DNA of 64,000 nucleotides from Caulobacter sp. NIBR2454 (GTDB taxonomy: Bacteria > Pseudomonadota > Alphaproteobacteria > Caulobacterales > Caulobacteraceae), in NCBI RefSeq assembly GCF_027474405.1, contig NZ_CP114871.1:3481001-3545000 (forward strand), given 5' to 3'. A program made the translations under genes and the position numbers. A model generated the notes under the pieces. That model had not been told where the DNA came from. It saw nothing but the letters and a program-made list of their open reading frames with translations, and did not search any database. Positions 18,575-27,186 of the stretch are shown piece after piece (position 1 is the first letter of the stretch; each line of letters begins with the position of its first letter).

Positions 18575-18820
18575 GCGCGACGCCTCCCGATCTATCCGTT
18601 AGATATAATTCTCGAAATCTAACAATATCATCGATCCACGAACATTGTTACTCAGATACGGCGGCATCCCGATCAGATCGCCTTGCCGTCAGGTAAGCTT
18701 AATCTTCGACAACGCCGTCAATAATGACTCACGAGGTGGACATTCCGCCTCTCATTCTTGAAAACTCGCATTTTCCAAGCTTTGCATTACTTCATGTAGC
18801 GATCGATTACTGCTTGCACT

Positions 18821-18837
18821 CGCTTGGCCGCCAAGCG
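18821..18837. promoter_or_regulatory. 17-bp inverted repeat CGCTTGG-CCG-CCAAGCG
   Basis: Perfect 7-base arms with a 3-base centre, 58 bases upstream of the surface-protein start. It could be an operator or an mRNA hairpin. It is only four bases from a second dyad of the same size. Confidence 0.45.
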
Positions 18838-18841
18838 AAAT

Positions 18842-18858
18842 GTGACCGCCACGGTCAC
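18842..18858. promoter_or_regulatory. 17-bp inverted repeat GTGACCG-CCA-CGGTCAC
   Basis: Perfect 7-base arms with a 3-base centre, 37 bases upstream of the surface-protein start. The arms differ in sequence from the dyad at 18821-18837, so the two are not copies of one operator. Their equal size and adjacency suggest tandem leader hairpins or two different regulators. Confidence 0.45.
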
Positions 18859-18894
18859 GGGCGTTCCGCTTGACCAAGTCAGACGGAGCTTCCC

Positions 18895-21528
18895 ATGGCG
18901 ATCCCGACAACCACTGTCGTCACCGCGCAGTTCTCGGCCGACAGCGGGATTTCGAACACCGACCTGATCACCAATGTCGCTAGCCAGACGCTTTCGGGCA
19001 CGACCAGCACCAATCTTGTGGCGGGAGAGTCAGTCTACCTGTCGTTCAACAACGGCGGGTCCTGGAACCCGGCTACGACAAGCACGGGCTCGAACGCCTG
19101 GAGCTTGTCCGTAACGCTTGGCGGGTCCGGAACATTCCTGGCCGTTGTGCGCAACACCGACGGGGATTCGACGCAGCTTTCCACATCGTACGTGCTCGAT
19201 ACGACAGCGCCCTCAACCACGGCGGCTAGCCTGAGCCTTTCGGCCGATACCGGGACCTCATCGACGGACTTCGTCACAAAGACTGCCTCGCAAACCATCA
19301 GCGGCACGCTTTCGGCCAACCTGGCGGCGGACGAAACGGTTTGGGTCTCGGTGGACAATGGCGCCACATGGGCGTCGGCCTCCGCGTCGGTCGGATCGAG
19401 CGCCTGGAGTCTGGCGGGCGCCACCCTGGCGGGCTCGAACAGGATCGTCGCCAAGGTCATGGACAGCGCCGGCAACAGCGGCGCCGGCTACAGCTACGGC
19501 TATGTGCTGGACATCACAGCGCCAGCGACATCGGTCGCCAGCCTGAGGCTCTCGGCCGATACCGGCGTCAGCGCGCTTGATTTGGTGACCAAGACCGCGG
19601 CGCAAACCATCAGCGGCACGCTCTCGGCCAATCTGGCGGCGGGCGAAAGGGTGCTCGTATCCACCAACAACGGCGCCACCTGGGCCGAGGCCACAGCATC
19701 GGTCGGATCAAGCGGCTGGAGTTATGGCGGCGTGACCCTCACGGGCTCGGACACGATCCAGGTCCAGGTCGCCGACTCCGCCGGCAACGGCGGCGCCATC
19801 CTTAGCCAGGCCTATGTACTCGACACCACCGCGCCCACTATCGCCGTCACCTCCAACGTCTCGACCTTGAAAGCCGGCGAGACCGCGACAATCACCTTCA
19901 CCCTCAGCGAGGCCGACCACGGAAGCTTCACCATAGCGGACGCCGTGGTGTCGGGCGGCGTGCTGAGCGGCTTTTCGGGCTCCGGCTCGGTCTACACCGC
20001 AACCTTCACCCCGACCGCGGGGGTCAATGGGGGAACTGCCAGTATCACGGCTACGGCAAACAGCTATATCGACCTGGCGGGCAACTTCGGCGCTGGCGGC
20101 TCGCTGTCCCCGCTGACGTTCGACACCCTGGCGCCCAGCGCGCCCTCGACGCCCGATCTGTCGGCCGGCTCGGATACCGGCGCCTCAAACACTGACAACG
20201 TCACCAGCGACAGCACGCCCACCTTCAACGGCACGAGCGAGGCGAACGCCACGATCACGCTCTACGACACCGACGGCACGACAGAGCTTGGGACCACCAC
20301 CGCCTCGGCCATGGGCGCGTGGTCGATCACCGCTTCGACACTGTCGGCCGGCGCCCACACCCTCACAGCCAAGGCCGCCGACGCAGCCGGCAACGTCTCG
20401 ACGGCCAGCACCGGTCTGAGCATCACCATCGACCTGAGCACGCCGGCCGCTCCCAGCACCCCGGTGCTGAGCGTCGCCAGCGACACGGGCACCGTCGGTG
20501 ATGGCCAGACCGACACCACCACGCCCGTCATCACCGGAACAGCCAGCGCCAACGCCGTGGTCAAACTCTTCGACGGCTCGACCCTGGTCGGCTCGACCAC
20601 CGCCGATGGCGGCGGCGCCTGGAGCATCACCACCTCGACCCTGGCGGCCGGCGCTCACAACCTGACGGCCACCCAGACCAATCTCGCCGGCACGACCTCG
20701 GCCGCGAGCGCAGCGCTCGCCTTGACCATCGGAACCATCGCCCCGCCCGTGGATGAGACGCCGCCTGAACCGCCCGCCCCCGACTATACAGCGCCCGAAA
20801 TCCGCGAGAACTTCGCGGCGGCCGCCGGCTTGCAGCCCAACTCGCCCAAGACGACCATCGCGACCGTCACCCTGGCCGACGGCACGGTCGTGGCCAATCC
20901 AACCTATGAGACGGCCCTGCAGCTAAGCCAGCTGATCTTGCGCTTCGAGGCCGGCCTGATCAGCCGTGAGCGGCTGATCGACGAGGTTGTCGATCTGTCG
21001 GCGCCGACCTCTGGCGTAGCCTTGCAGGCCTATCAGTTCTTCACCGGCCTGGCGCCCAGCAAGGCGGGCTTGGCCTATCTGATCGACAGCCCCGCCAACG
21101 CCAATGACCTGACCGACGCCTACTACGCCCGCTTCAACGAGGTGAACCGCTTCATCAATTTCGCGGTCAGCCTTGGCGTCGAGGGCGAGGGTCGCGCCGC
21201 CTTCGAAGCCAAGTTCGGCGGCCTCGATTTCGCGGCCTCCGTACGCCTGGCCTACGACATGGTCATCGGATTGGACGCCGCGCGCACGGCCGGCGTCGAT
21301 GTGGACGCCGCCCTGGCGTGGATCTCCAGCCAGGAGAGCTATTTCGACCTTTTCGCGGGCTCGGACCTGGGCGGCAAGGCGGCCATGGTCGGCTACATCA
21401 TGCAGGCTGGCTTCGAGGCCCGGGTCGGCCGCTACTACGAGGCTAGCCACGACTTCCTCGAAGACGCCTTCGATGGAACGCCGACCTATCAGGTCGATCT
21501 TGTGGGCGGCCAGCACCTGGGCGGTTAG
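18895..21528 (+). CDS. Ig-like repeat surface protein with C-terminal RsaA-type (S-layer LPS-anchor-like) domain
   Basis: An 877-residue acidic protein with few basic residues in its first 640. It has six Ig-like repeats of about 100 residues, with boundaries marked by D-x-TAP-type linkers near 103-106, 207-210, 311-314, 411-414 and 514-517. Repeats 1-3 resemble each other (SADTG...TISGTLSANLAA), repeat 4 is distinct, and 5-6 share TPxLSxxSDTG. A proline-rich linker (615-633) leads to a domain at about 665-860 containing ALQAYQFFTGLAPSKAGL, NDLTDAYYARF and NRFINFAVSLG. From memory this closely matches residues ~75-150 of the Caulobacter S-layer protein RsaA, its O-polysaccharide-binding region. 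There is no Sec signal peptide, as in RsaA, so type I secretion is likely, but no RTX nonapeptides are seen. It is probably a surface adhesin or sheath protein. The Ig repeats are certain; the RsaA match is strong but not computed. Confidence 0.85.
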   Translation: MAIPTTTVVTAQFSADSGISNTDLITNVASQTLSGTTSTNLVAGESVYLSFNNGGSWNPATTSTGSNAWSLSVTLGGSGTFLAVVRNTDGDSTQLSTSYVLDTTAPSTTAASLSLSADTGTSSTDFVTKTASQTISGTLSANLAADETVWVSVDNGATWASASASVGSSAWSLAGATLAGSNRIVAKVMDSAGNSGAGYSYGYVLDITAPATSVASLRLSADTGVSALDLVTKTAAQTISGTLSANLAAGERVLVSTNNGATWAEATASVGSSGWSYGGVTLTGSDTIQVQVADSAGNGGAILSQAYVLDTTAPTIAVTSNVSTLKAGETATITFTLSEADHGSFTIADAVVSGGVLSGFSGSGSVYTATFTPTAGVNGGTASITATANSYIDLAGNFGAGGSLSPLTFDTLAPSAPSTPDLSAGSDTGASNTDNVTSDSTPTFNGTSEANATITLYDTDGTTELGTTTASAMGAWSITASTLSAGAHTLTAKAADAAGNVSTASTGLSITIDLSTPAAPSTPVLSVASDTGTVGDGQTDTTTPVITGTASANAVVKLFDGSTLVGSTTADGGGAWSITTSTLAAGAHNLTATQTNLAGTTSAASAALALTIGTIAPPVDETPPEPPAPDYTAPEIRENFAAAAGLQPNSPKTTIATVTLADGTVVANPTYETALQLSQLILRFEAGLISRERLIDEVVDLSAPTSGVALQAYQFFTGLAPSKAGLAYLIDSPANANDLTDAYYARFNEVNRFINFAVSLGVEGEGRAAFEAKFGGLDFAASVRLAYDMVIGLDAARTAGVDVDAALAWISSQESYFDLFAGSDLGGKAAMVGYIMQAGFEARVGRYYEASHDFLEDAFDGTPTYQVDLVGGQHLGG

Positions 21529-21532
21529 CGCC

Positions 21533-21976
21533 CTATCGGGCCTGACGACGACTGTCGATCAGGTCGCCGCGGCTGGCGGCGATGCCGTACTGGAAGCTCT
21601 TGGCGATCATATCGGCCCGCGCGCAGACAAGCTCGGCGGCGGGCTTGGGCCAAAGCTCGGCGGCGGTCGTCTTGAACAGCGCGAGCCACTGGCCAAAATG
21701 CTCAGCCTGAATCTGCGGCAGGGCGGCGTGGACCTGCATGGGCGCGCCGCTATAGCGGCCCGACGCCAGCAGCACCGAAGACCAGAAGTCACAAAGCTTG
21801 CTCAGGTGCTCGTCCCAATGGTCGCCGATCACCCCGTCGAAGATCGGCCCAAGAACGGCGTCGGCGCGCACCTTGGCGTAGAAGGCGTGAACCAGGTCCT
21901 CGATCATCGCCTCCGTGACGCCGACGGCGTAGCCGGGGGACAAGATTCTGCGGTGCTCCTGCCGATCCATGGTCAT
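21533..21976 (-). CDS. Group III truncated haemoglobin
   Basis: A 147-residue globin of the 2-over-2 fold, group III (Ctb-like). Recognisable segments are VHAFYAKVRADAVLGPIFDG (about 28-47), WDEHLSKLCDFWSSVLL (54-70) and YSGAPMQVHAALP (74-86), where the His is the expected proximal haem ligand, then HFGQWLALF (93-101). Family members bind oxygen or nitric oxide. The ATG at 21976 was chosen; another at 21970 differs by two residues. It converges on the surface-protein gene with four bases between stops. Confidence 0.9.
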   Translation of the reverse strand: MTMDRQEHRRILSPGYAVGVTEAMIEDLVHAFYAKVRADAVLGPIFDGVIGDHWDEHLSKLCDFWSSVLLASGRYSGAPMQVHAALPQIQAEHFGQWLALFKTTAAELWPKPAAELVCARADMIAKSFQYGIAASRGDLIDSRRQAR

Positions 21977-22030
21977 GGGTAGATCCTGACGCCGCGGAAA
22001 ACCACCGCCTTGATCTGGCGCAAGCGGGCC

Positions 22031-22387
22031 TCAGCCGACCGTGAACTTAAAGTGCTGGCTTGGCCCATGATCGAACAAAGTCACCTCGCCGCCCTTCACC
22101 TTGGCCTCGAAATGGGTCTGGTCGCCGTGATGGTAGCCGGTGACCGTGTCGCCCACGCGGGTGAAGGCGATGTGGGCGGCGTCCCCATGGTGATAGACGC
22201 CATTGGGCAGGGCTCCGGTCACATGATGTCCGCGCGAATGGTCATAGGCCTCGACCGTCTCGCCCTCGACCTTGGCGCTTATGCGCACATTGCCGGTGCG
22301 ACTGTGGTCCAGGACGTTGGTGTACGGGCGACCATTGACCAGGGCGGCCGCGACGGCGGCGACGACAGGACGGGCGTGGACGTTCAT
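22031..22387 (-). CDS. His-rich conserved hypothetical protein with internal repeats
   Basis: A 118-residue protein with no signal peptide or membrane segment that I can see. It is rich in His, Gly, Asp and Val and contains alternating short beta-like units: LDHSRTGNV, YDHSRGHHV, YHHGDAAHI, YHHGDQTHF and FDHGPSQHF at roughly 16-25 residue spacing. This suggests a small repeat fold, perhaps with bound metal, but no family was recognised. The ATG at 22387 follows CGAGG; a longer frame to 22429 is less likely. Confidence 0.65.
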   Translation of the reverse strand: MNVHARPVVAAVAAALVNGRPYTNVLDHSRTGNVRISAKVEGETVEAYDHSRGHHVTGALPNGVYHHGDAAHIAFTRVGDTVTGYHHGDQTHFEAKVKGGEVTLFDHGPSQHFKFTVG

Positions 22388-22432
22388 GAAGCCTCGAAGG
22401 TGCGAGGGCGACGACGCCCCCATGGTCAAGCT

Positions 22433-23587
22433 TTAAGCCAAATGCGGCTGGCGCGGTTCGGTTGCCGCCGCCAGTTCGTCCAGAACGTGGGGATCTGCCT
22501 CGCTCGCCGCCAGCCCCGCCGCCAAGGCGGCGAACGCCGCGGGCTCCAACAGCCGCCCCGCCGCCCATACCGCCGCGCCACGCACGTCGGCGCTGGCGTC
22601 GGCCAAACGCGGCTGCACGGCCGCCATCAGGCTCGGGTCGGCGCTGTTGCCGATGGCGTAGAGTACATTGCGCACGAACCGGTCGCGGCCGATGCGCTTG
22701 ACTGGGCTCTTGGAGAACAGCGCGCGAAACGACGGATCGTCCAGGGCCGACAGTTCGGCCAGGGACGGCCCCCTCAGAGTCTCGCGCGCATGCAGCTTTT
22801 GCTCGCGCGCCTGGGACGCGAACTTGTTCCAGGGACAGACGGCCAAGCAGTCGTCGCAGCCATAGATGCGGTTGCCCAGGGCGGGCCGAAACTGCGCCGG
22901 AATAGGCCCTCTGTGCTCGATCGTCAGGTAGGAGATGCAGCGCCGCGCATCCAGCCGATAGGGTTCGGGAAAGGCCTTTGTCGGACAGATGTCCAGACAG
23001 GCGCTGCACGACCCGCAGCCGGCCTGGGCGACGGTGTCGGTCTCCAGCTCAAGGGTCGTCAGGACCGAGCCCAGGAACAGCCACGAGCCAAAGCCGCGCG
23101 AGACGAGGTTGGTATGCTTGCCCTGCCAACCCAGGCCGGCCTTCTCCGCCAGCGGCTTTTCCATCAGGGGGGCGGTGTCGACGAACACCTTCACCTCTCC
23201 CCCAAATCTCTCAACGATCCACCCGGCCAGTAGCTTAAGTCTCTTCTTGATGACGTCGTGATAGTCGTCGCCCTGGGCGTAGACCGAGATGGCCGCGCGG
23301 TCGCGATCGGCCAGGGCCGCCAGCGGATCGACGTCTGGCCCATAGTTCATTCCAAGCACCACCGCCGAGCGCGCATCGGTCCACATAGCGGTGGGGTGGG
23401 AGCGCCGCTCCAGCGTCTCCTCCATCCAGCCCATGGTCCCGTGCAGGCCTTCAAACACGAAGGTTTTCAAGCGTTCGCCCGCCAGCCACGGCTCATCGAC
23501 GGCCGCGAAGCCGCAGAGGTCGAAGCCCAGCTCCAGCGCCTTGGCGCGGATCAGGTCCTTGGATGGATCAGAAGTCGAGGTCGTCAT
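22433..23587 (-). CDS. queG: Epoxyqueuosine reductase
   Basis: A 384-residue cobalamin- and iron-sulfur-dependent enzyme that makes the last step of queuosine in tRNA. It shows the conserved VFVDTAPLMEKPLAEKAGLG (about 135-154, with the catalytic Asp), and two ferredoxin-type cluster motifs, C191-x2-C194-x2-C197-x3-C201 and C244-x2-C247-x3-C251 with C218 between them. C-terminal HEAT-like repeats (about 300-384) are typical of the family and bind tRNA. Its start overlaps the end of the GST gene by 20 bases, so they form one transcript. Confidence 0.95.
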   Translation of the reverse strand: MTTSTSDPSKDLIRAKALELGFDLCGFAAVDEPWLAGERLKTFVFEGLHGTMGWMEETLERRSHPTAMWTDARSAVVLGMNYGPDVDPLAALADRDRAAISVYAQGDDYHDVIKKRLKLLAGWIVERFGGEVKVFVDTAPLMEKPLAEKAGLGWQGKHTNLVSRGFGSWLFLGSVLTTLELETDTVAQAGCGSCSACLDICPTKAFPEPYRLDARRCISYLTIEHRGPIPAQFRPALGNRIYGCDDCLAVCPWNKFASQAREQKLHARETLRGPSLAELSALDDPSFRALFSKSPVKRIGRDRFVRNVLYAIGNSADPSLMAAVQPRLADASADVRGAAVWAAGRLLEPAAFAALAAGLAASEADPHVLDELAAATEPRQPHLA

Positions 23588-24254
23588 AATGGCCAGCGGG
23601 AGCGAGCCCGGGCCAGCGATCGGCGAGGATCGGCCGGAAGGACGGCCTGGACTTGATCTTCATGTACCACGTCTTGGCCGCCGGGAAGTCGCGCCACGGC
23701 ACGTCGCCAAAATAGTCGATCACCGAAATATGCGCCGCCGCAGCAATATCGGCCAAGGATAGGCGCTTGCCGGCCAGCCAGTCGCGCAGCTGCAAAAGCC
23801 CCTCGATATAGACCAGGTGCTCGCGCAGCGCCTCGCGACCGCGTCGCAGGTTCGACAGTTCCGGCGCGCCCATGCGCAGTAGACGCTTTTCCATCTTTTC
23901 GTGCAGGAGCAGGCCGTTGACCTCGAAGTCGAACTTTCGGTCGAACCACTGCAGAAGGCGTCGCGCCTCGGCGCGCTCGGCCTTGTCCGGCGACAGCAGG
24001 GCTGGCTCGGGGTGCTGCTCTTCCAGATGCCCAAGGATCGCGCGGCTTTCGCACAACACCAGAGGCTGGCCGCCGTCATTTTCAATCAGCACGGGCGTTA
24101 GCCCGGAAGGATTGAGCTTCAAGAACTCGGCTGGCCGCTCCCAGTAGCGCACCTGCACATCGGCGAACGCCAGACGCTTTTCGCCCAGCGCCACGCGCAC
24201 CTGGCGCGAAGCGGGATCGAGCGGGAAATGGTGGAGAATGCGTTCGACGCTCAT
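23568..24254 (-). CDS. Glutathione S-transferase family protein
   Basis: A 228-residue protein with an N-terminal thioredoxin-like domain (LHHFPLDPASRQVRVALGEK near 7-26; the conserved cis-Pro in NPSGLTPVLI near 49-58; ES in LCESRAILGHLE near 68-79) and an all-helical C-terminal domain with the DIAAAAHISVIDYFGDVPW segment near 170-190. It probably conjugates or reduces glutathione-linked substrates; the substrate is unknown. It is the first gene of a unit with queG. Confidence 0.9.
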   Translation of the reverse strand: MSVERILHHFPLDPASRQVRVALGEKRLAFADVQVRYWERPAEFLKLNPSGLTPVLIENDGGQPLVLCESRAILGHLEEQHPEPALLSPDKAERAEARRLLQWFDRKFDFEVNGLLLHEKMEKRLLRMGAPELSNLRRGREALREHLVYIEGLLQLRDWLAGKRLSLADIAAAAHISVIDYFGDVPWRDFPAAKTWYMKIKSRPSFRPILADRWPGLAPAGHYDDLDF

Positions 24255-24331
24255 GCGAGGCGGTCTGGAAGTCCAGGGCGGTGATGGAGGCTATCGGCCA
24301 CAAGGCGCCGAACCCGTTAAGGTCCCGTTTA

Positions 24332-24346
24332 CTGAACCGCGTTCAG
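24332..24346. promoter_or_regulatory. 15-bp dyad CTGAAC-CGC-GTTCAG in divergent promoter region
   Basis: Perfect 6-base arms lie in the 251-bp gap between the GST (leftward) and antiporter (rightward) genes. A TGAAC-N3-GTTCA core is a common form of TetR-family operator, though no tetR gene lies in the window. Function is inferred. Confidence 0.4.
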
Positions 24347-24505
24347 CGACAAAAGACCGGAGTTTCGCATCGATGGGCGCAGGCGGCGCCCATTTGAAGG
24401 CGCCCGCAAAGAGACAGCGCTGTCATTTCCTTTTTCTTTTTAGCGAACGTCAGTGTTAGCCTGTCGCAAACAAGGCGCGCTGACAGCGTCAAAGGGGCAG
24501 GACAC

Positions 24506-25816
24506 ATGACGCCGGCGCAGCTTAGCGTGGTCTTTTTTTTACAGATGTTCGTCATCATCGCCGCTTGTCGCGGCGTGGGCTGGCTGTCGAAAAAGTACCT
24601 GGGCCAACCGCAGGTCGTCGGCGAGATGATCGCCGGCGTGATCCTCGGCCCGTCCCTTTTCGGCCTGTTCGCGCCTGACCTGCAGGCCATGCTGTTTCCC
24701 AAGGAATCCAAGACCATCCTGTTCGTCGGCGCCCAGATGGGCGTGGGCCTCTACATGTTCCTGGTCGGGCTTGGCTTCCAGACCGATCACTTCAAGGCCA
24801 ACGCCAAGAGCGCCGCGGCGGTGTCGCTATCGGGCATGCTGGCGCCCTTCGCGGTCGCCATCGCCATGACGCCCTGGCTGCTGGACAGCGGCCTGTTCGG
24901 AGCTGGCGTCGACACCTTCCAGGCCACCCTGTTCATGGGCGCGGCGATTTCGATCACCGCCTTTCCCATGCTGGCGCGCATCATCCATGAACGCGGGATC
25001 AGCGGCACCCCGCTGGGGACCTTGTCACTCTCGGCCGGAGCGATCGACGACGCCGGCGCCTGGACGGTTCTGGCCATCGTTCTCGCCAGCTTTGGCGACG
25101 GGCCGATGGTGGCCGTCAAGGCCATCGTGGGCGGCGTGGTCTTTGTGATCTTCATGCTGACGGCGGCGCCGAGATTGCTGGCCCCGCTTGGCCGCATCGC
25201 CGAGCGCGAGGGCAAGGTGGGCTCGGGCCTCTTGGCCATTTGCCTGATGCTGTTCATGCTGTGCGCCTTCGCCATGGACGCCATCGGCATCCACGCGGTG
25301 TTCGGCGGATTCATCTTGGGCACGGTGATGCCGCGCGGCCTGCTGGCGCGCGAACTGAAACGTCAGCTTGAGCCCTTCGCGGTCGTGGTCCTGCTGCCGA
25401 TGTTCTTCACCTTCTCGGGCCTCAACACCGAGCTGAGCATGGTCAATAGCTGGGGGCTGGCGCTGGCCGCGGTCGCCATATTGATCGGCTCCATCCTGGC
25501 CAAGGGCGGCGCATGCTGGGCCGCCGCCCGCCTGACGGGTCAGGACAACGCCACGGCCCTGGGCATCGGGGCCCTGATGAACTCGCGCGGCCTGATGGAG
25601 CTGATCATCATCAATATCGGGCTGCAGCGCGGGGTGATCGGGCCGGCCCTGTTCTCGATGCTGGTGCTGATGGCCATCGTCACCACCCTAATGGCCTCGC
25701 CTCTCTTTGAGCTCGTCTATGGCCGCAAGGCTCGTGAACGCGGCGAACTGGGCGCTCTGGACGAAAGCCAGGACGGTCCCTCCCCGTCCCTGGCCAAGCC
25801 CGCGGCGACGCTCTAG
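24506..25816 (+). CDS. Cation:proton antiporter, CPA2 (Kef/NapA) family
   Basis: A 436-residue membrane protein with about 12 helices and no C-terminal TrkA-N or RCK domain. It has the CPA2 start GQPQVVGEMIAGVILGPSLFG (about 33-53), and two Gly/Ser-rich discontinuous-helix regions including ISITAFPMLARI near 150-161 and SAGAIDDAGAWTVLAI near 177-192, where the Asp pair is the expected ion site. It probably exchanges Na+ or K+ for protons across the inner membrane. Its stop overlaps the convergent histidine kinase stop by four bases. Confidence 0.92.
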   Translation: MTPAQLSVVFFLQMFVIIAACRGVGWLSKKYLGQPQVVGEMIAGVILGPSLFGLFAPDLQAMLFPKESKTILFVGAQMGVGLYMFLVGLGFQTDHFKANAKSAAAVSLSGMLAPFAVAIAMTPWLLDSGLFGAGVDTFQATLFMGAAISITAFPMLARIIHERGISGTPLGTLSLSAGAIDDAGAWTVLAIVLASFGDGPMVAVKAIVGGVVFVIFMLTAAPRLLAPLGRIAEREGKVGSGLLAICLMLFMLCAFAMDAIGIHAVFGGFILGTVMPRGLLARELKRQLEPFAVVVLLPMFFTFSGLNTELSMVNSWGLALAAVAILIGSILAKGGACWAAARLTGQDNATALGIGALMNSRGLMELIIINIGLQRGVIGPALFSMLVLMAIVTTLMASPLFELVYGRKARERGELGALDESQDGPSPSLAKPAATL

Positions 25817-27159
25817 CCCGCTATTTGGTCTTTCGGCGGGTCGGCAAGTCTAGGGGCGGTGATGGTCACAAGCAGGCCGCCGTCCGACGCATTGGCGATG
25901 GCCAACGCCCCGCCACACTGCGCCAGCAGGCGTGCGGCCGTCGGCACCCCAAGGCCAAAGCCTGCGGTGTTGCGCGCACGGGCCGGATCGGCGCGAAAGA
26001 ACGGCTCGAAAATGTGTTCCAGATCAGCCGGGGCCATGCCGCCCCCATGGTCGCGGATCTTGATCTGAGGTCCCTCGGCGCCGTCGACGAGGGTGACGCT
26101 GGCCTCGCCAGCGTGGCGCACGGCGTTGTCGATCATCCGCCTTAGCGCTTCTTCGATGGGAGCCCGATAGGTCCTGGCCATCATGGTCTTGGGGCCCTCG
26201 TAGCGCGCTTGGTCGCCAAAGCAGTCGACGATCGAGCGGGCCAGAGCAGCCAGGTCGACCATCTCGGCCTCGCTCTCCTGATGTTGGGCTCTCAGGAAGG
26301 CGCTGAGCGAGTTCAGCATCTGGTCCAGCTCGCGGACATTTTCATCGAACAGCTGGCGCACATCCGCCGGCTCGGCGAACTCGGTGGCCAACTGCATGCG
26401 CGCCAAAGGGGTGCGCAGATCATGGCTGATGGCCTCCATGGATCGCGCCTGATCGGCCATGAGACCGGTGATCCGGTCCTGCATCTCGTTGAAGGCGCGA
26501 CCCAGGTCCCGCAGTTCGTCGGTCGAGCCCTCGACATCGACTGGCGCGTGCGGCGCCCGTCCGAAAGCCCGCGCCGCGTGGGCGAGATCACGCAATGGGC
26601 GACCCATCTGCTTGAGCACGAAGACCGCGAACACCAGACAAAGCACGGCCAAAAGAATGGTCATCCAGGTCACCCGGACCGCGGTCGGCCACATGCGACC
26701 CAGGTCACGCGAGCGGAAACTCAGCCATTGGCCGTCGTCCAGACGCATCGCGCCCACAAGATCCAGACCACCCAGTTCGTTCGCCTTGGTCCAGATCAAC
26801 AGCTCCTTGTGAAGCAGTTCCGGCTCCCAGCGCACGATAGCCTTGCGAACAGCCTGCGCCTCGTCGCTTGAGGACCCGGGGGAAGGCGGACGGGCCGGCA
26901 GGCGGGCGACCTCCAGGTAGCTGGTGGTCATCACCTCGCCGACATCGGCCGCGCCAAGGGCGTGAACCCGCTGGCTGACCATGAGAAGCTCAGCGACACG
27001 CCGGGCATGGTCCTCGCGCGCGGTCTCACGGTCGATGCTCACATAGAAGGACAGGCTGACGCCGAGCTGGAGGATCAGGATCGCTCCGATCACCAGCATC
27101 GACCGTCCAACCAAGCTCGTTGGCCACACCTTCGTCATCGCCAGCGTTTCGTCCCTCAT
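25813..27159 (-). CDS. Sensor histidine kinase (no adjacent response regulator)
   Basis: A 448-residue inner-membrane kinase. Transmembrane helix 1 is at about 20-42 and helix 2 at about 164-184, with a periplasmic sensor loop of ~120 residues between them. A HAMP domain (185-240) and HisKA domain with H246 in ISHDLRTPLARM follow, then an ATPase domain with N box RRMIDNAVRHA, G1 IRDHGGGM and G2 GFGLGVPTA. The phospho-acceptor His falls at the same residue number as in the kinase at 31156-32481, and the segments RYEGP and DPARARNTAGFGLG match that kinase, so the two are paralogues. It follows the porin gene by 26 bases and is probably co-transcribed with it. The downstream partner could be the regulator at 32478. 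Confidence 0.92.
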   Translation of the reverse strand: MRDETLAMTKVWPTSLVGRSMLVIGAILILQLGVSLSFYVSIDRETAREDHARRVAELLMVSQRVHALGAADVGEVMTTSYLEVARLPARPPSPGSSSDEAQAVRKAIVRWEPELLHKELLIWTKANELGGLDLVGAMRLDDGQWLSFRSRDLGRMWPTAVRVTWMTILLAVLCLVFAVFVLKQMGRPLRDLAHAARAFGRAPHAPVDVEGSTDELRDLGRAFNEMQDRITGLMADQARSMEAISHDLRTPLARMQLATEFAEPADVRQLFDENVRELDQMLNSLSAFLRAQHQESEAEMVDLAALARSIVDCFGDQARYEGPKTMMARTYRAPIEEALRRMIDNAVRHAGEASVTLVDGAEGPQIKIRDHGGGMAPADLEHIFEPFFRADPARARNTAGFGLGVPTAARLLAQCGGALAIANASDGGLLVTITAPRLADPPKDQIAG

Positions 27160-27186
27160 TGGATCGCGCAGGAGCCGGTCGCGCGA

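Larger units (their letters stand above)
18575..18894. other. 320-bp intergenic region upstream of the Ig-repeat surface protein
   Basis: This is the largest gene-free stretch in the window and is visibly more A/T-rich than its surroundings (for example 18598-18640). I see no coding potential. It holds two 17-bp inverted repeats close to the downstream gene and GGAG 8-11 bases before the ATG at 18895. It probably carries the promoter and control sites of that gene. Confidence 0.6.
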
